From an uncultured Candidatus Altimarinota bacterium (GTDB lineage: Bacteria > Patescibacteriota > Gracilibacteria > CAIRYL01), in assembly GCA_947311665.1 (NCBI GenBank), contig CAMZLA010000015.1, positions 1 through 7,612 on the forward strand: a stretch of DNA of 7,612 nt. The letters run 5' to 3'. A program made the position numbers and the translations under genes. Below are positions 1 to 5,823 of this stretch, piece after piece. Position 1 is the stretch's first letter. The number at the start of each line of letters is the position of its first letter. Below the pieces are notes generated by a model, which saw only the letters and a program-made list of their open reading frames with translations, had not been told where the DNA came from and did not search any database.

Positions 1-375
1 ATCTTCTTGTGGATTTACTCGTCCATCGACATGATGAACATTGTCATCTTCAAAAAATCGGACAACCATAGCAATTGCATCACAATCCCTAATATTTGCT
101 AAAAATTTATTTCCAAGACCTTCTCCTGTGCTGGCTCCTTTGACCAATCCTGCAATATCAACAAATTCTATGGTAGAATGTAAAACTTTTTCTGGTTTCA
201 CTATTTTTGAAAGTTTATCAAGTCGAGAATCTGGAACTTCCACCATCCCAACATTTGGGTCTATAGTACAAAAAGGGAAATTTTCTGCAGCAGCCGCAGA
301 AGATTTTGTTATTGCATTAAAAAGAGTAGATTTCCCAACATTAGGAAGTCCTACAATACCAATTTGAAGAGCCAT
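1..375 (-). CDS. ychF: YchF, Obg-family ATPase/GTPase, N-terminal part (3' end outside window)
   Basis: This is the first 125 codons of YchF, read on the minus strand from the ATG at 375; the frame is open to the window edge. YchF is a universally conserved P-loop NTPase of the OBG/HflX-like class that prefers ATP over GTP and associates with ribosomes. Visible motifs are the P-loop GLPNVGKST (residues 9-17), the switch I segment FPFCTIDPN (33-41), and G3 [10 protein letters not shown] (73-82), followed by GEGLGNKFL and IRDCDAI, all highly characteristic of YchF. The NxxE motif that gives ATP preference, and the C-terminal TGS-like domain, lie outside the window. No Shine-Dalgarno sequence precedes the ATG. 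It is divergent from the aminotransferase gene. The identification is firm; full length cannot be judged. Confidence 0.95.
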   Translation of the reverse strand, partial: MALQIGIVGLPNVGKSTLFNAITKSSAAAAENFPFCTIDPNVGMVEVPDSRLDKLSKIVKPEKVLHSTIEFVDIAGLVKGASTGEGLGNKFLANIRDCDAIAMVVRFFEDDNVHHVDGRVNPQED

Positions 376-527
376 ATTTTTGTGATGAAAGATATAATAC
401 AAAAAATATTCTATAGAAAAAATATTTTCTTGTATAGAACTCTTTTTTTTATTATATTGGTATAAAAAAAATAAAAAATTCTAAATTTTTATTTATATAG
501 TGTTATTATTTCTCAATATATTTTCAT
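376..527. promoter_or_regulatory. Divergent ychF / aminotransferase intergenic region with putative promoters
   Basis: This 152-bp, very AT-rich spacer separates two divergent genes and must hold their promoters unless transcripts enter from elsewhere. On the plus strand the best pair I see is TTGTAT (430-435), a 17-bp spacer and TATATT (453-458). Beside it is an extended -10-like TGGTATAAA (458-466). On the minus strand a TATTAT at 399-394 sits about 20 nt before the ychF start but has no convincing -35. In sequence this AT-rich such matches arise easily by chance. No ribosome binding site precedes either start codon. Confidence 0.3.
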
Positions 528-1862
528 ATGTCTTATTCATCATTTATTACCGATGCATTGCAAATTGCAACAGGAGAGAAAAAAACTTTTCCAATCGATA
601 TTGTTCCGTCTTCAGATCTTCCAATAGATTTTTTAGAATGGGAACAGGCTGTTCGATATTTAGAAAGTAAGGGTTTTGTTATATCGGCTATAACTGATGA
701 ATTTCCAGATGGAGTATATATTGCCGAAGGATTATCGGCAAAAGGAATGCTGAAAGGGTGGAAATTGGAAAATATTATTCCTCAAAAAATTCTTGTAAAA
801 AATATTTCTTGGCCATATCAAACCATACAACCAGAAAAACCAGATACATCACTTGGGTTAAAAGTTGTTGCTCATCATACACTTTCTTTTATTTTAGGAA
901 CAAAAAAAACGCTTTGGGGGAAACTTGAATCTCTCCCATATGGAATTTTTGGGCTTTCTCTTGCCGATACTTCTGGAATTCAATATGGACAATCTGGGTT
1001 TGAAGGAGCATGTGCTATGAAAAATGAAAAAGGGGAAACATTCGGATTTCGTCTCGATGAAAATGCAAACAGATTTAATAAAAGTGTTCAGTCGGTTAAT
1101 CTCCCAGAAATTTCTGCAGAAACTATTCAAAAAGGAATTGAAATAACAATAGCAGAAAATAAAAATTATATTCCCAAAAATGGAGAAGGACAGTTATATA
1201 TCCGCCCATCTTTTTCTGGACTTTCTGGTGGACTTGGAATTATCGTTCCAGATTTTTTTCTTATCACAATAGAAATTGCTGCAATGGGTTCATATATGGC
1301 TCCATCGATTCAAATTGAAGGACGAAAAGATATTCAACGACCAGCAACAGGATCAAATAAAATTTCTCCAAATTATGGTTCTTCTTTTTTAATAAAAAAA
1401 GGAGTAAAAGCACGAGGGTATACCGATTATTTATCATTTGATGAAAATGGATATGCCGAAGAAGTTGCAACATGTGCTATTGCATTCATCGATGAAACAG
1501 GGAAATTTATTTTTCCTCCTGTACAAAATGAAATTGATGAAAAACCTCGTCATATTCTTCCTTCCATTACACGAAAATCAACAATTGAAATGCTGAAAAA
1601 AATTGGAGAAATTGTTGAAATTAGAGATGTTCATGCCGATGAAATTTCAGAAATGAAAGGAGTTTTTACCATGGGAAATGCTGTAGGATTGGTTCATGTA
1701 GAAGCTATTTGCATGAAAAATTCTGAAACTGATGAAGGGATTGTTTTACATTTTTCAGATGAAAAAATAAAAAATAAAATTTTTGAAATAAAAGAAAAAT
1801 TGTTTTCTGCAAGAATTGGAAATTTGAAAGGCTTTGAATCATGGGCAAAAAAATTGGGATAA
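528..1862 (+). CDS. Class IV PLP-dependent aminotransferase, branched-chain (IlvE) type, with long N-terminal region
   Basis: This 444-residue protein resembles branched-chain amino acid aminotransferases, which interconvert Val/Leu/Ile and their 2-oxo acids using pyridoxal phosphate. Fold-type IV signatures run in order from about residue 137: PYGIFGLSLAD...QYGQSGFEG (137-160), FRLDENANRFNKS (174-186), LYIRPSFSG (223-231), NKISPNYGSS with the likely Schiff-base lysine K278, EEVATCAIAF (311-320), ILPSITRKSTIE (343-354) and TMGNAVGLVHV (381-391). The last segment is usually a GTA cofactor-phosphate loop; here it reads GNA. Family members are usually about 300-365 residues. The extra length is the N-terminal roughly 120 residues, whose first 90 or so I do not recognise. 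The start at 528 is the first ATG of the frame; no Shine-Dalgarno is visible. No other branched-chain synthesis gene is in the window, so substrate and direction are unproven, and D-amino-acid or aminodeoxychorismate-lyase-like activity cannot be excluded. Confidence 0.85.
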   Translation: MSYSSFITDALQIATGEKKTFPIDIVPSSDLPIDFLEWEQAVRYLESKGFVISAITDEFPDGVYIAEGLSAKGMLKGWKLENIIPQKILVKNISWPYQTIQPEKPDTSLGLKVVAHHTLSFILGTKKTLWGKLESLPYGIFGLSLADTSGIQYGQSGFEGACAMKNEKGETFGFRLDENANRFNKSVQSVNLPEISAETIQKGIEITIAENKNYIPKNGEGQLYIRPSFSGLSGGLGIIVPDFFLITIEIAAMGSYMAPSIQIEGRKDIQRPATGSNKISPNYGSSFLIKKGVKARGYTDYLSFDENGYAEEVATCAIAFIDETGKFIFPPVQNEIDEKPRHILPSITRKSTIEMLKKIGEIVEIRDVHADEISEMKGVFTMGNAVGLVHVEAICMKNSETDEGIVLHFSDEKIKNKIFEIKEKLFSARIGNLKGFESWAKKLG

Positions 1863-1885
1863 TATTTTTTTGCAAATATTTTTTT
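1861..1885 (+). terminator. Weak AT-only hairpin with T-run after the aminotransferase gene
   Basis: The inverted repeat AATATTT (1861-1867) and AAATATT (1874-1880), with a 6-nt loop, is followed by a run of T to 1885. It lies in the 22-bp gap between two convergent genes. The stem has no G:C pair, so it would be a poor intrinsic terminator and may only reflect base composition. There is no T-run on the minus strand, so it would not terminate the obg operon. Confidence 0.25.
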
Positions 1886-2178
1886 CAATCTTCTCTATTC
1901 AATTTTTTATGCCACAATAATTTTTGAAGAAGTTCAATAATTCGTACAATTAAAGCGCGTTGTTCTTCTTTAAAAATCATTTGGTATTTTTCGAAAAACC
2001 GTAAAGTTTTTATTGTTAAGACTTTTTTAGCACTATAACATTTTTCCATTCGTTTAAAATTTCGTTGCAATTTTTTCCATCGTTCATCAGTTGGATATTT
2101 TTCAATTAACTCAAAATATCGATCAGTCATTTGCTGTCGTTGACTTTCAAACCTTTCTTTTGAAATGATGAGTGGCAT
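1885..2178 (-). CDS. Unrecognised small basic, helical protein coupled to obg
   Basis: This 97-residue protein is not one I recognise. Its ATG overlaps the obg stop codon by one base (TAATG at 2180-2176), a classic arrangement for translational coupling by terminating ribosomes, and no Shine-Dalgarno is present. The protein is rich in charged residues, with about 24 Lys/Arg against 14 Asp/Glu. It has no signal peptide or membrane segment and appears almost entirely alpha-helical, with amphipathic stretches around residues 5-27, 33-50 and 57-92. There is a single cysteine (C47). The net positive charge and linkage to a ribosome-assembly GTPase make nucleic-acid or ribosome contact possible, but that is only inference. 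It is the last gene of the mazE-mazF-obg unit and ends on TGA. The coupling and good coding character argue that it is real. Confidence 0.65.
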   Translation of the reverse strand: MPLIISKERFESQRQQMTDRYFELIEKYPTDERWKKLQRNFKRMEKCYSAKKVLTIKTLRFFEKYQMIFKEEQRALIVRIIELLQKLLWHKKLNRED

Positions 2179-3524
2179 TATTTTTTAAGTAATAATGGTT
2201 CAAATTCAAAAACTTTTTCTCCTACAAAAAGAGGAGTTCCTGTTTCAACTCCCATTCCTAAAAGTTTTTTTTGAATTCCCATTTTATGAATAACATCTCG
2301 TACTCGCATAACCGCTTCTTTGTTCATGAAATCGGTCATCACAACAATTTGTTCAAATCGTTGTCCTGTTATTCGGAACCCTTCTTTTCTCGATTCTCCA
2401 TAGTGGTCTCCTTTTTGTATCTCTGGTTCAATTGTAAAATGTTTTGGGTCTATTTTTTCAAGATGAGGCTGGAATAGTTGAATTTCTTCTTGTTGTGCAT
2501 TTTTTTCAGCTTCCAATTTTTCTGCTTGTTTATTTTTTTCTATAATTTCCCAAGTTTTTTCCAGTAAAATTTGTAATCCTTTTCCTGCAAACGATGCTAT
2601 GGAAAGTGGTTTTTTCCCAATTTCTTTTTCAAATTCATCCTTTAAAAAATCTAACAATTCACTATCTCCCTGAAGCATGTCTTCTTTTGAAAAGACAACA
2701 ATTTCTTCTTTTTTTGCCAGTTCCGATGAATAATTTTCAAGTTCTTTTCTTATTTTTTTATAATCCTCAAGAGGTAGAGGTTGGGAAATATCAACAAGAT
2801 GAATAAGAATTTTACTTCGAGAAATATGTCGTAAAAATTCATCACCTAACCCCTTTCCTTCACTTGCTCCTTCAATTAAACCAGGAATATCACATGCAAC
2901 AAAACTTCTATTTTCACTCATTTTTACAACTCCTAAATTGGGAATAAGAGTTGTGAAATGATAGGCAGCAATTTTTGGTTTAGCAGCAGAAATCTTTGAA
3001 ATTAATGTCGATTTTCCAGCAGAAGGAAGCCCAATTATTCCAACATCAGCAACCAGTTGCAGTTCTAAATCTATTTCAATTTCTTGACCTGGTTCTCCCA
3101 GTTCTGCAAATCGAGGAGTTTGACGAATAGAGCTTTTAAAATGTTCATTTCCATATCCTCCTCGTCCTCCTTTTAAAATTTCAAATTCTTCATTATGAAT
3201 CCGAAAATCATATAAAATTTCATCACTCCCTTTTTTTCTCACAATCGTCCCAACAGGAATATCAAGAATAATATTTTCTCCACTTTTTCCATGCATACTT
3301 CGCCCTGTTCCCTCAATTCCATTTTCAGCAGAAAACTTTTTTTTAGTATGCAATTCAATTAAACTATTTAAATTTTCATTAGCCTTTAAAATAACGCTTC
3401 CACCAGCACCTCCATCTCCTCCATCAGGACCTCCTTTTGCTAAATATTTAGCTCGATATAACGATATAGAACCTCGTCCACCGTTTCCTGCTTTTAAGTG
3501 TAATGATGTTTGATCACAAAACAT
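2178..3524 (-). CDS. obg: GTPase Obg (CgtA), ribosome assembly and stress control
   Basis: This 448-residue Obg protein is a normally essential GTPase acting in 50S subunit assembly and stress signalling. All three family domains are visible. The glycine-rich Obg fold occupies about residues 1-158 (KAGNGGRGSISLYR, GGPDGGDGGAGGSV, GGRGGYGNEHF). The G domain follows with G1 GLPSAGKST (165-173), switch I HFTTLIPN (189-196) and G3 DIPGLIEGA (212-220). The C-terminal OCT domain (about 382-443) contains FRITGQRFEQIVVMTDF and ends in VFEFEPLL. A charged linker (330-350) joins the last two. The G4 motif, normally NKxD for guanine recognition, reads SKED (279-282). G5 is SIA near 308. The gene starts 12 nt after the mazF stop, without a Shine-Dalgarno or a convincing promoter of its own, suggesting transcription from mazEF. 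It ends in TAATG overlap with the next gene. Confidence 0.96.
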   Translation of the reverse strand: MFCDQTSLHLKAGNGGRGSISLYRAKYLAKGGPDGGDGGAGGSVILKANENLNSLIELHTKKKFSAENGIEGTGRSMHGKSGENIILDIPVGTIVRKKGSDEILYDFRIHNEEFEILKGGRGGYGNEHFKSSIRQTPRFAELGEPGQEIEIDLELQLVADVGIIGLPSAGKSTLISKISAAKPKIAAYHFTTLIPNLGVVKMSENRSFVACDIPGLIEGASEGKGLGDEFLRHISRSKILIHLVDISQPLPLEDYKKIRKELENYSSELAKKEEIVVFSKEDMLQGDSELLDFLKDEFEKEIGKKPLSIASFAGKGLQILLEKTWEIIEKNKQAEKLEAEKNAQQEEIQLFQPHLEKIDPKHFTIEPEIQKGDHYGESRKEGFRITGQRFEQIVVMTDFMNKEAVMRVRDVIHKMGIQKKLLGMGVETGTPLFVGEKVFEFEPLLLKK

Positions 3525-3536
3525 GAGTATTAATAT

Positions 3537-3878
3537 TTAAGAGAGTAATAATTGTATTTTTTCTAGTACTGATGATATTTCAGATTTTTTTGATTTTTCT
3601 ATAAAAATAATATTTCTAGCTCTCCAATCTAAACTTTTACAATGGTCAGATAAGATAACTCCAGATATTTTTTTACATGATAGCTCTACTTCAAAAGGGT
3701 ATCCTTTTTTCTGTGAAGTAATGGGAGCAAAAAGAGCAAGTCCTGTTTTTTTATTATATTCTTTTGGAGATAGAACAATAGAAGGTCTTCGTCCTTTTTG
3801 TTCATGTCCTGCTTGAGGATTAAATTGTAACCATACAATATCGCCTTTGCTAGGTATATATTCTATGTTTTTTACCAT
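3537..3878 (-). CDS. mazF: MazF-type mRNA interferase toxin
   Basis: This 113-residue protein aligns along its length with E. coli MazF, a ribosome-independent endoribonuclease that cuts mRNA at short motifs such as ACA and halts growth. Matching blocks are KGDIVWLQFNPQAGHEQKGRRPSIVLSP (11-38), YNKKTGL (41-47), APITSQKKGYPFEVELS (51-67), GVILSDHCKSLDWRAR (73-88) and a C-terminal helix ending in LLLS. Arg31 and Thr54 line up with the catalytic arginine and threonine of E. coli MazF, so the toxin looks intact. Its ATG lies inside the last codons of mazE (7-nt overlap). A partial Shine-Dalgarno-like GGAAG sits 6 nt before the ATG, the only one I found in the window. Cleavage specificity cannot be read from the sequence. 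Confidence 0.95.
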   Translation of the reverse strand: MVKNIEYIPSKGDIVWLQFNPQAGHEQKGRRPSIVLSPKEYNKKTGLALFAPITSQKKGYPFEVELSCKKISGVILSDHCKSLDWRARNIIFIEKSKKSEISSVLEKIQLLLS

Positions 3879-4108
3879 ACTTCACTTCCAACAGGATATG
3901 AAGGTTGTGTTTCTTTATGAATGTTTTTTGGAGTAACTTTTTGTAATAATTCATCAAGAGATTTTTTTTCCTTTTTTTTAATGATAAGGGAATTATCTTT
4001 TATAGTAAAAAAAACAGTGTCTGAAGCAGAAAGATGTAAAGTTTGAGCAATTACTTTAGGAATTCGAAGTCCTAAACTATTTCCCCATGGTGATATTGTT
4101 GCATTCAT
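3872..4108 (-). CDS. mazE: MazE-type antitoxin (AbrB-like DNA-binding domain)
   Basis: This 78-residue antitoxin has the MazE layout. An N-terminal swapped-hairpin AbrB/MazE domain (about 1-46) contains the hallmark WGNSLGLRIPKVI (8-20), then LHLSASDTVFFTIKDNSLIIKK. A probably flexible C-terminal tail follows (KSLDELLQKVTPKNIHKE...), ending in EVW as in E. coli MazE; in the family this tail wraps MazF and blocks its active site. The N-terminal domain dimer normally binds the operon's own promoter, and palindromes over the promoter upstream are candidate sites. The stop TAA overlaps the mazF start (ATGGTAA, 3878-3872). The leader is short, about 20 nt from the predicted transcription start, without a Shine-Dalgarno. 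The gene is divergent from galU. Confidence 0.94.
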   Translation of the reverse strand: MNATISPWGNSLGLRIPKVIAQTLHLSASDTVFFTIKDNSLIIKKKEKKSLDELLQKVTPKNIHKETQPSYPVGSEVW

Positions 4109-4134
4109 ATTTTTTTATAAAAATATATAAATAA

Positions 4135-4164
4135 ATTATACATTGTATATCATTTTTTTATCAA
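4135..4164 (-). promoter_or_regulatory. Promoter of the mazE-mazF-obg operon
   Basis: On the minus strand, TTGATA (4164-4159) is followed by an 18-bp spacer and TATAAT (4140-4135). That is five of six consensus bases in the -35 and six of six in the -10, among the best sigma-70-like matches in the window. Transcription would begin near 4128, leaving about 20 nt before the mazE start at 4108. It is the only convincing promoter seen for the four-gene minus-strand unit. Confidence 0.65.
4137..4149. promoter_or_regulatory. Palindrome 1, candidate MazE(F) operator over the -10
   Basis: TATACATTGTATA is a perfect 6+1+6 palindrome that overlaps the -10 element of the mazE promoter. Its TACA/TGTA half-sites recur in a second palindrome about 28 bp away (centre to centre). 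MazE/MazEF complexes in known systems repress their own promoter by binding repeated palindromic sites, so this is a natural candidate operator; binding itself is inference. Chance occurrence is possible in AT-rich DNA. Confidence 0.45.
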
Positions 4165-4177
4165 TACATTTTTGTAT
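4164..4177. promoter_or_regulatory. Palindrome 2, candidate MazE(F) operator at the -35
   Basis: ATACA-TTTT-TGTAT is a 5+4+5 palindrome touching the upstream edge of the -35 element of the mazE promoter. It carries the same TACA/TGTA half-site cores as palindrome 1 but with a wider spacer. Together the two would bracket the promoter. The different spacing weakens the case for one protein reading both identically. Confidence 0.35.
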
Positions 4178-4253
4178 AAATAATTTTATATTTTATATGA
4201 TGATTTTATATAATAATTTTATGGAATATATTTTTTCTTTTATTTTAAAAAAG

Positions 4254-4282
4254 TAGACAAAAAAGAATGTTTCAATTAAAAT
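4254..4282 (+). promoter_or_regulatory. Putative galU promoter
   Basis: TAGACA (4254-4259), a 17-bp spacer and TAAAAT (4277-4282) each match the sigma-70 consensus at five of six positions with ideal spacing. The predicted transcription start, near 4289, lies 26 nt before the ATG at 4315 and downstream of the ATG at 4267, so it also helps decide the galU start. A lone TATAAT at 4209-4214 lacks a -35. Confidence 0.5.
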
Positions 4283-4314
4283 ATATCAGTATTAAGAAAT
4301 ATATTATTATTTTC

Positions 4315-5172
4315 ATGAAAAAAATAACAAAAGCACTTTTCCCTGTTGCGGGTATGGGAACTCGAATGTTACCAGCAACAAAAGCGATACCAAAAGAACT
4401 CTTACCCATTTACAATACTCCAATTATAGATGTTTTAATTGAAGAATGTATGGAGGCTGGAATTGATGAAATTATATTAGTAACTTCTCGAGAAAAATAT
4501 TTAATAGAAAATTATTTCGATTCTTTTCATGAACTGGAAAAAAAATTAGCAAAAAAAAGAGATTTTGAACGACTTGCACGCATTCAAAAATTTAAAAAAA
4601 TAAAATTTTCATCAGTGCGACAAGGAGAACAGCTCGGAGATGGACATGCAATAATGCAAGCAAAACATTTATTGGGTGATGAACCATTTCTTGTTATTTT
4701 TGGAGATGATTTAACATTTGGAACTCCTTCATCGGTTGCACAACTGTTGCAAGCCTATGAAAAAACACAGCATTCCATTATTGGTGTACGACAGGTTCCA
4801 CGAGAAACTCTTTCATCATATGGAGTGGTTGCTATTTCTGGAAATTCTGATTTAGAAGCTATCTCAGGAGTTGTTGAAAAACCAAAAATTGAAGATGCTC
4901 CATCAGATAAAGCAGTTATTGGGAAATATGTGTGTACTTCAGAAATATGGACAGCTCTTGAAAATGCAGGAACTTCTCATGGAGGGGAAATGCGACTTAT
5001 TGATGGTTTTGAAATTATGTTAGAAAAAAATCAACAAATTTCGGCACAGACAATTTCTGGTGAAAGATTTGATGCAGGTTCTACAAAAGGTTATTTTCTA
5101 GCAAATGTTTTTATGGCAATGAAAAGTGGGGAAGTTTCAAAAGATGAAATTTTAGAGGTAATAAAAAAATAA
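4315..5172 (+). CDS. galU: UTP-glucose-1-phosphate uridylyltransferase (UDP-glucose pyrophosphorylase)
   Basis: GalU/GtaB makes UDP-glucose and pyrophosphate from UTP and glucose-1-phosphate in the cytosol, supplying glycosyl donors for surface polysaccharides and glycolipids. With the start at 4315 the protein has 285 residues, close to the family's 290-300. Visible are the nucleotide-binding signature VAGMGTRMLPATKAIPKELLP (11-31), a short RQGEQLGDGHAI segment (102-113), the metal-binding GDD (130-132), YGVV (169-172), VEKP (187-190), GGEMRLIDG (223-231) and FDAGSTKGY (252-260). All match E. coli GalU block by block. An ATG 48 nt upstream (4267) would add a 16-residue Ile/Lys-rich tail absent from the family and lies before the predicted transcription start, so I reject it. 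No Shine-Dalgarno is seen. It is divergent from mazE and followed 71 nt later by mscL. Confidence 0.95.
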   Translation: MKKITKALFPVAGMGTRMLPATKAIPKELLPIYNTPIIDVLIEECMEAGIDEIILVTSREKYLIENYFDSFHELEKKLAKKRDFERLARIQKFKKIKFSSVRQGEQLGDGHAIMQAKHLLGDEPFLVIFGDDLTFGTPSSVAQLLQAYEKTQHSIIGVRQVPRETLSSYGVVAISGNSDLEAISGVVEKPKIEDAPSDKAVIGKYVCTSEIWTALENAGTSHGGEMRLIDGFEIMLEKNQQISAQTISGERFDAGSTKGYFLANVFMAMKSGEVSKDEILEVIKK

Positions 5173-5173
5173 T

Positions 5174-5202
5174 TTGTTGTTAATTTGATATTGTAGTATG
5201 CT
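5174..5202 (+). promoter_or_regulatory. Weak putative mscL promoter
   Basis: In the 71-bp galU-mscL gap, TTGTTG (5174-5179), a 17-bp spacer and TATGCT (5197-5202) form a modest promoter match, with a start near 5209 and a leader of about 35 nt. No hairpin terminator is visible after galU, so mscL may also be transcribed by read-through from galU. Confidence 0.3.
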
Positions 5203-5243
5203 TACAGAGTAAAAAAATATTTATCATTTTATTCATTTATTAT

Positions 5244-5630
5244 ATGTTTGCAGATTTAAAAAAATTCCTTATTAAAGGAAATGTTGTTGATTTAGCAGTT
5301 GCGGTTATTATTGGTGCTGCTTTTGGGAAAATAGTGTCTTCTTTTGTAAAAGATATTATAATGCCACCAATTGGAGTTCTTCTTGGGGGAGTTGATTTCT
5401 CAGATTTAGCAATTGTTTTACAAGAAAAAACAGCGGATACGGCAGAAGTGGTAATGTCTTATGGGGTTTTTATTCAGACAATTGTAGATTTTGTAATTGT
5501 TGGAACAACAATTTTTATTGTTGTGAAATTGATTGAAAAAGCACAAAAGAAAAAAGAAGAAGTAAAAGAAGACAAACCAGCAGCAGATATTGCATTACTT
5601 ACTGAAATCCGAGATTTATTAAAAAAATAA
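5244..5630 (+). CDS. mscL: Large-conductance mechanosensitive channel MscL
   Basis: MscL is a homopentameric inner-membrane channel that opens under high membrane tension and releases solutes during hypo-osmotic shock. At 128 residues it is close to E. coli MscL (136). The N-terminal amphipathic helix (FADLKKFLIKGN) is followed by TM1 (about 15-38), whose GNVVDLAVAVIIGAAFGKIVSSFV stretch (12-35) is nearly identical to the family core and forms the hydrophobic gate. Then come IIMPPIG, an outer loop (about 50-72), YGVFIQ at the start of TM2 (about 73-98), and a charged cytoplasmic KKKEEVKEDK linker leading to the C-terminal helix motif LLTEIRDLLKK. The start at 5244 fits the family N-terminus; no Shine-Dalgarno is visible. 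A strong terminator follows directly. Confidence 0.97.
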   Translation: MFADLKKFLIKGNVVDLAVAVIIGAAFGKIVSSFVKDIIMPPIGVLLGGVDFSDLAIVLQEKTADTAEVVMSYGVFIQTIVDFVIVGTTIFIVVKLIEKAQKKKEEVKEDKPAADIALLTEIRDLLKK

Positions 5631-5650
5631 GTTTTGCAGATATTTATAAA

Positions 5651-5684
5651 AAAAATACTCTTTCCAAAAGAGTATTTTTTTTTT
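5651..5684 (+). terminator. Strong intrinsic terminator after mscL
   Basis: The hairpin has left arm 5651-5663 and right arm 5667-5679, with core ATACTCTTT pairing to AAAGAGTAT around a 3-nt CCA loop. A T-run to 5684 follows. The A-tract before the stem makes it symmetrical, so it could work in both directions. It closes the galU-mscL unit and separates it from the tRNA-nrdR-mraY genes. Confidence 0.8.
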
Positions 5685-5689
5685 ATGAT
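5661..5689 (+). promoter_or_regulatory. Possible tRNA-Lys promoter embedded in the mscL terminator
   Basis: TTTCCA (5661-5666), a 17-bp spacer and TATGAT (5684-5689) form a plausible promoter whose -35 lies in the terminator loop and whose -10 begins at the end of the T-run. Transcription would start near 5696, about 16 nt before the tRNA. Only 27 bp separate the terminator from the tRNA and they hold no other -35/-10 pair, so either this promoter or read-through must supply the tRNA. Confidence 0.35.
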
Positions 5690-5711
5690 TTGAAAGAAAG
5701 AAAATAAATCT

Positions 5712-5786
5712 GGGTTGATAGCTCAGTGGTAGAGCAGAAGCCTCTTAAGCTTTTGGCCGTGGGTTCGAATCCCACTCGACCCACCA
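5712..5786 (+). tRNA. tRNA-Lys (anticodon CTT), CCA encoded
   Basis: The sequence folds into a complete cloverleaf. The acceptor is GGGTTGA (5712-5718) with TCGACCC (5776-5782), including one T:G wobble. The D arm is GCTC/GAGC around AGTGGTA. The anticodon stem is GAAGC (5737-5741) with GCTTT (5749-5753) around loop CTCTTAA, giving anticodon CTT at 5744-5746, which reads the lysine codon AAG. The variable region is 5 nt. The T arm GTGGG/CCCAC encloses the canonical loop TTCGAAT. Discriminator A73 is followed by a genomically encoded CCA (5784-5786). The gene sits between the mscL terminator and nrdR, 37 nt before the latter, and is probably processed from a transcript that continues into nrdR. 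Confidence 0.97.
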
Positions 5787-5823
5787 GATTTTCATCCGTT
5801 TATATTTTCAATTTATTTGTTTT

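Noticed and set aside
41..367. Plus-strand 108-residue frame at the left edge
   Set aside because: It is the antisense shadow of ychF, whose conserved motifs read on the minus strand.
1885..1887. UGA read as glycine (code 25) as in Gracilibacteria and Absconditabacteria
   Set aside because: None of the conserved genes contains an in-frame TGA although glycine is common in them, and two frames end sensibly on TGA. Only the two least certain genes use TGA as stop, so a whole-genome check would be firmer.
4267..4314. Upstream ATG that would lengthen GalU by 16 residues
   Set aside because: The added Ile/Lys-rich segment is absent from the family, the motif-bearing protein starts normally at 4315, and the best promoter predicts a transcription start after 4267.
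4109..4314. Possible small RNA or extra small gene in the mazE-galU spacer
   Set aside because: The 206 bp are nearly all A and T with frequent stops; apart from the two promoters and palindromes I see no stable GC-containing hairpin, terminator or coding character.
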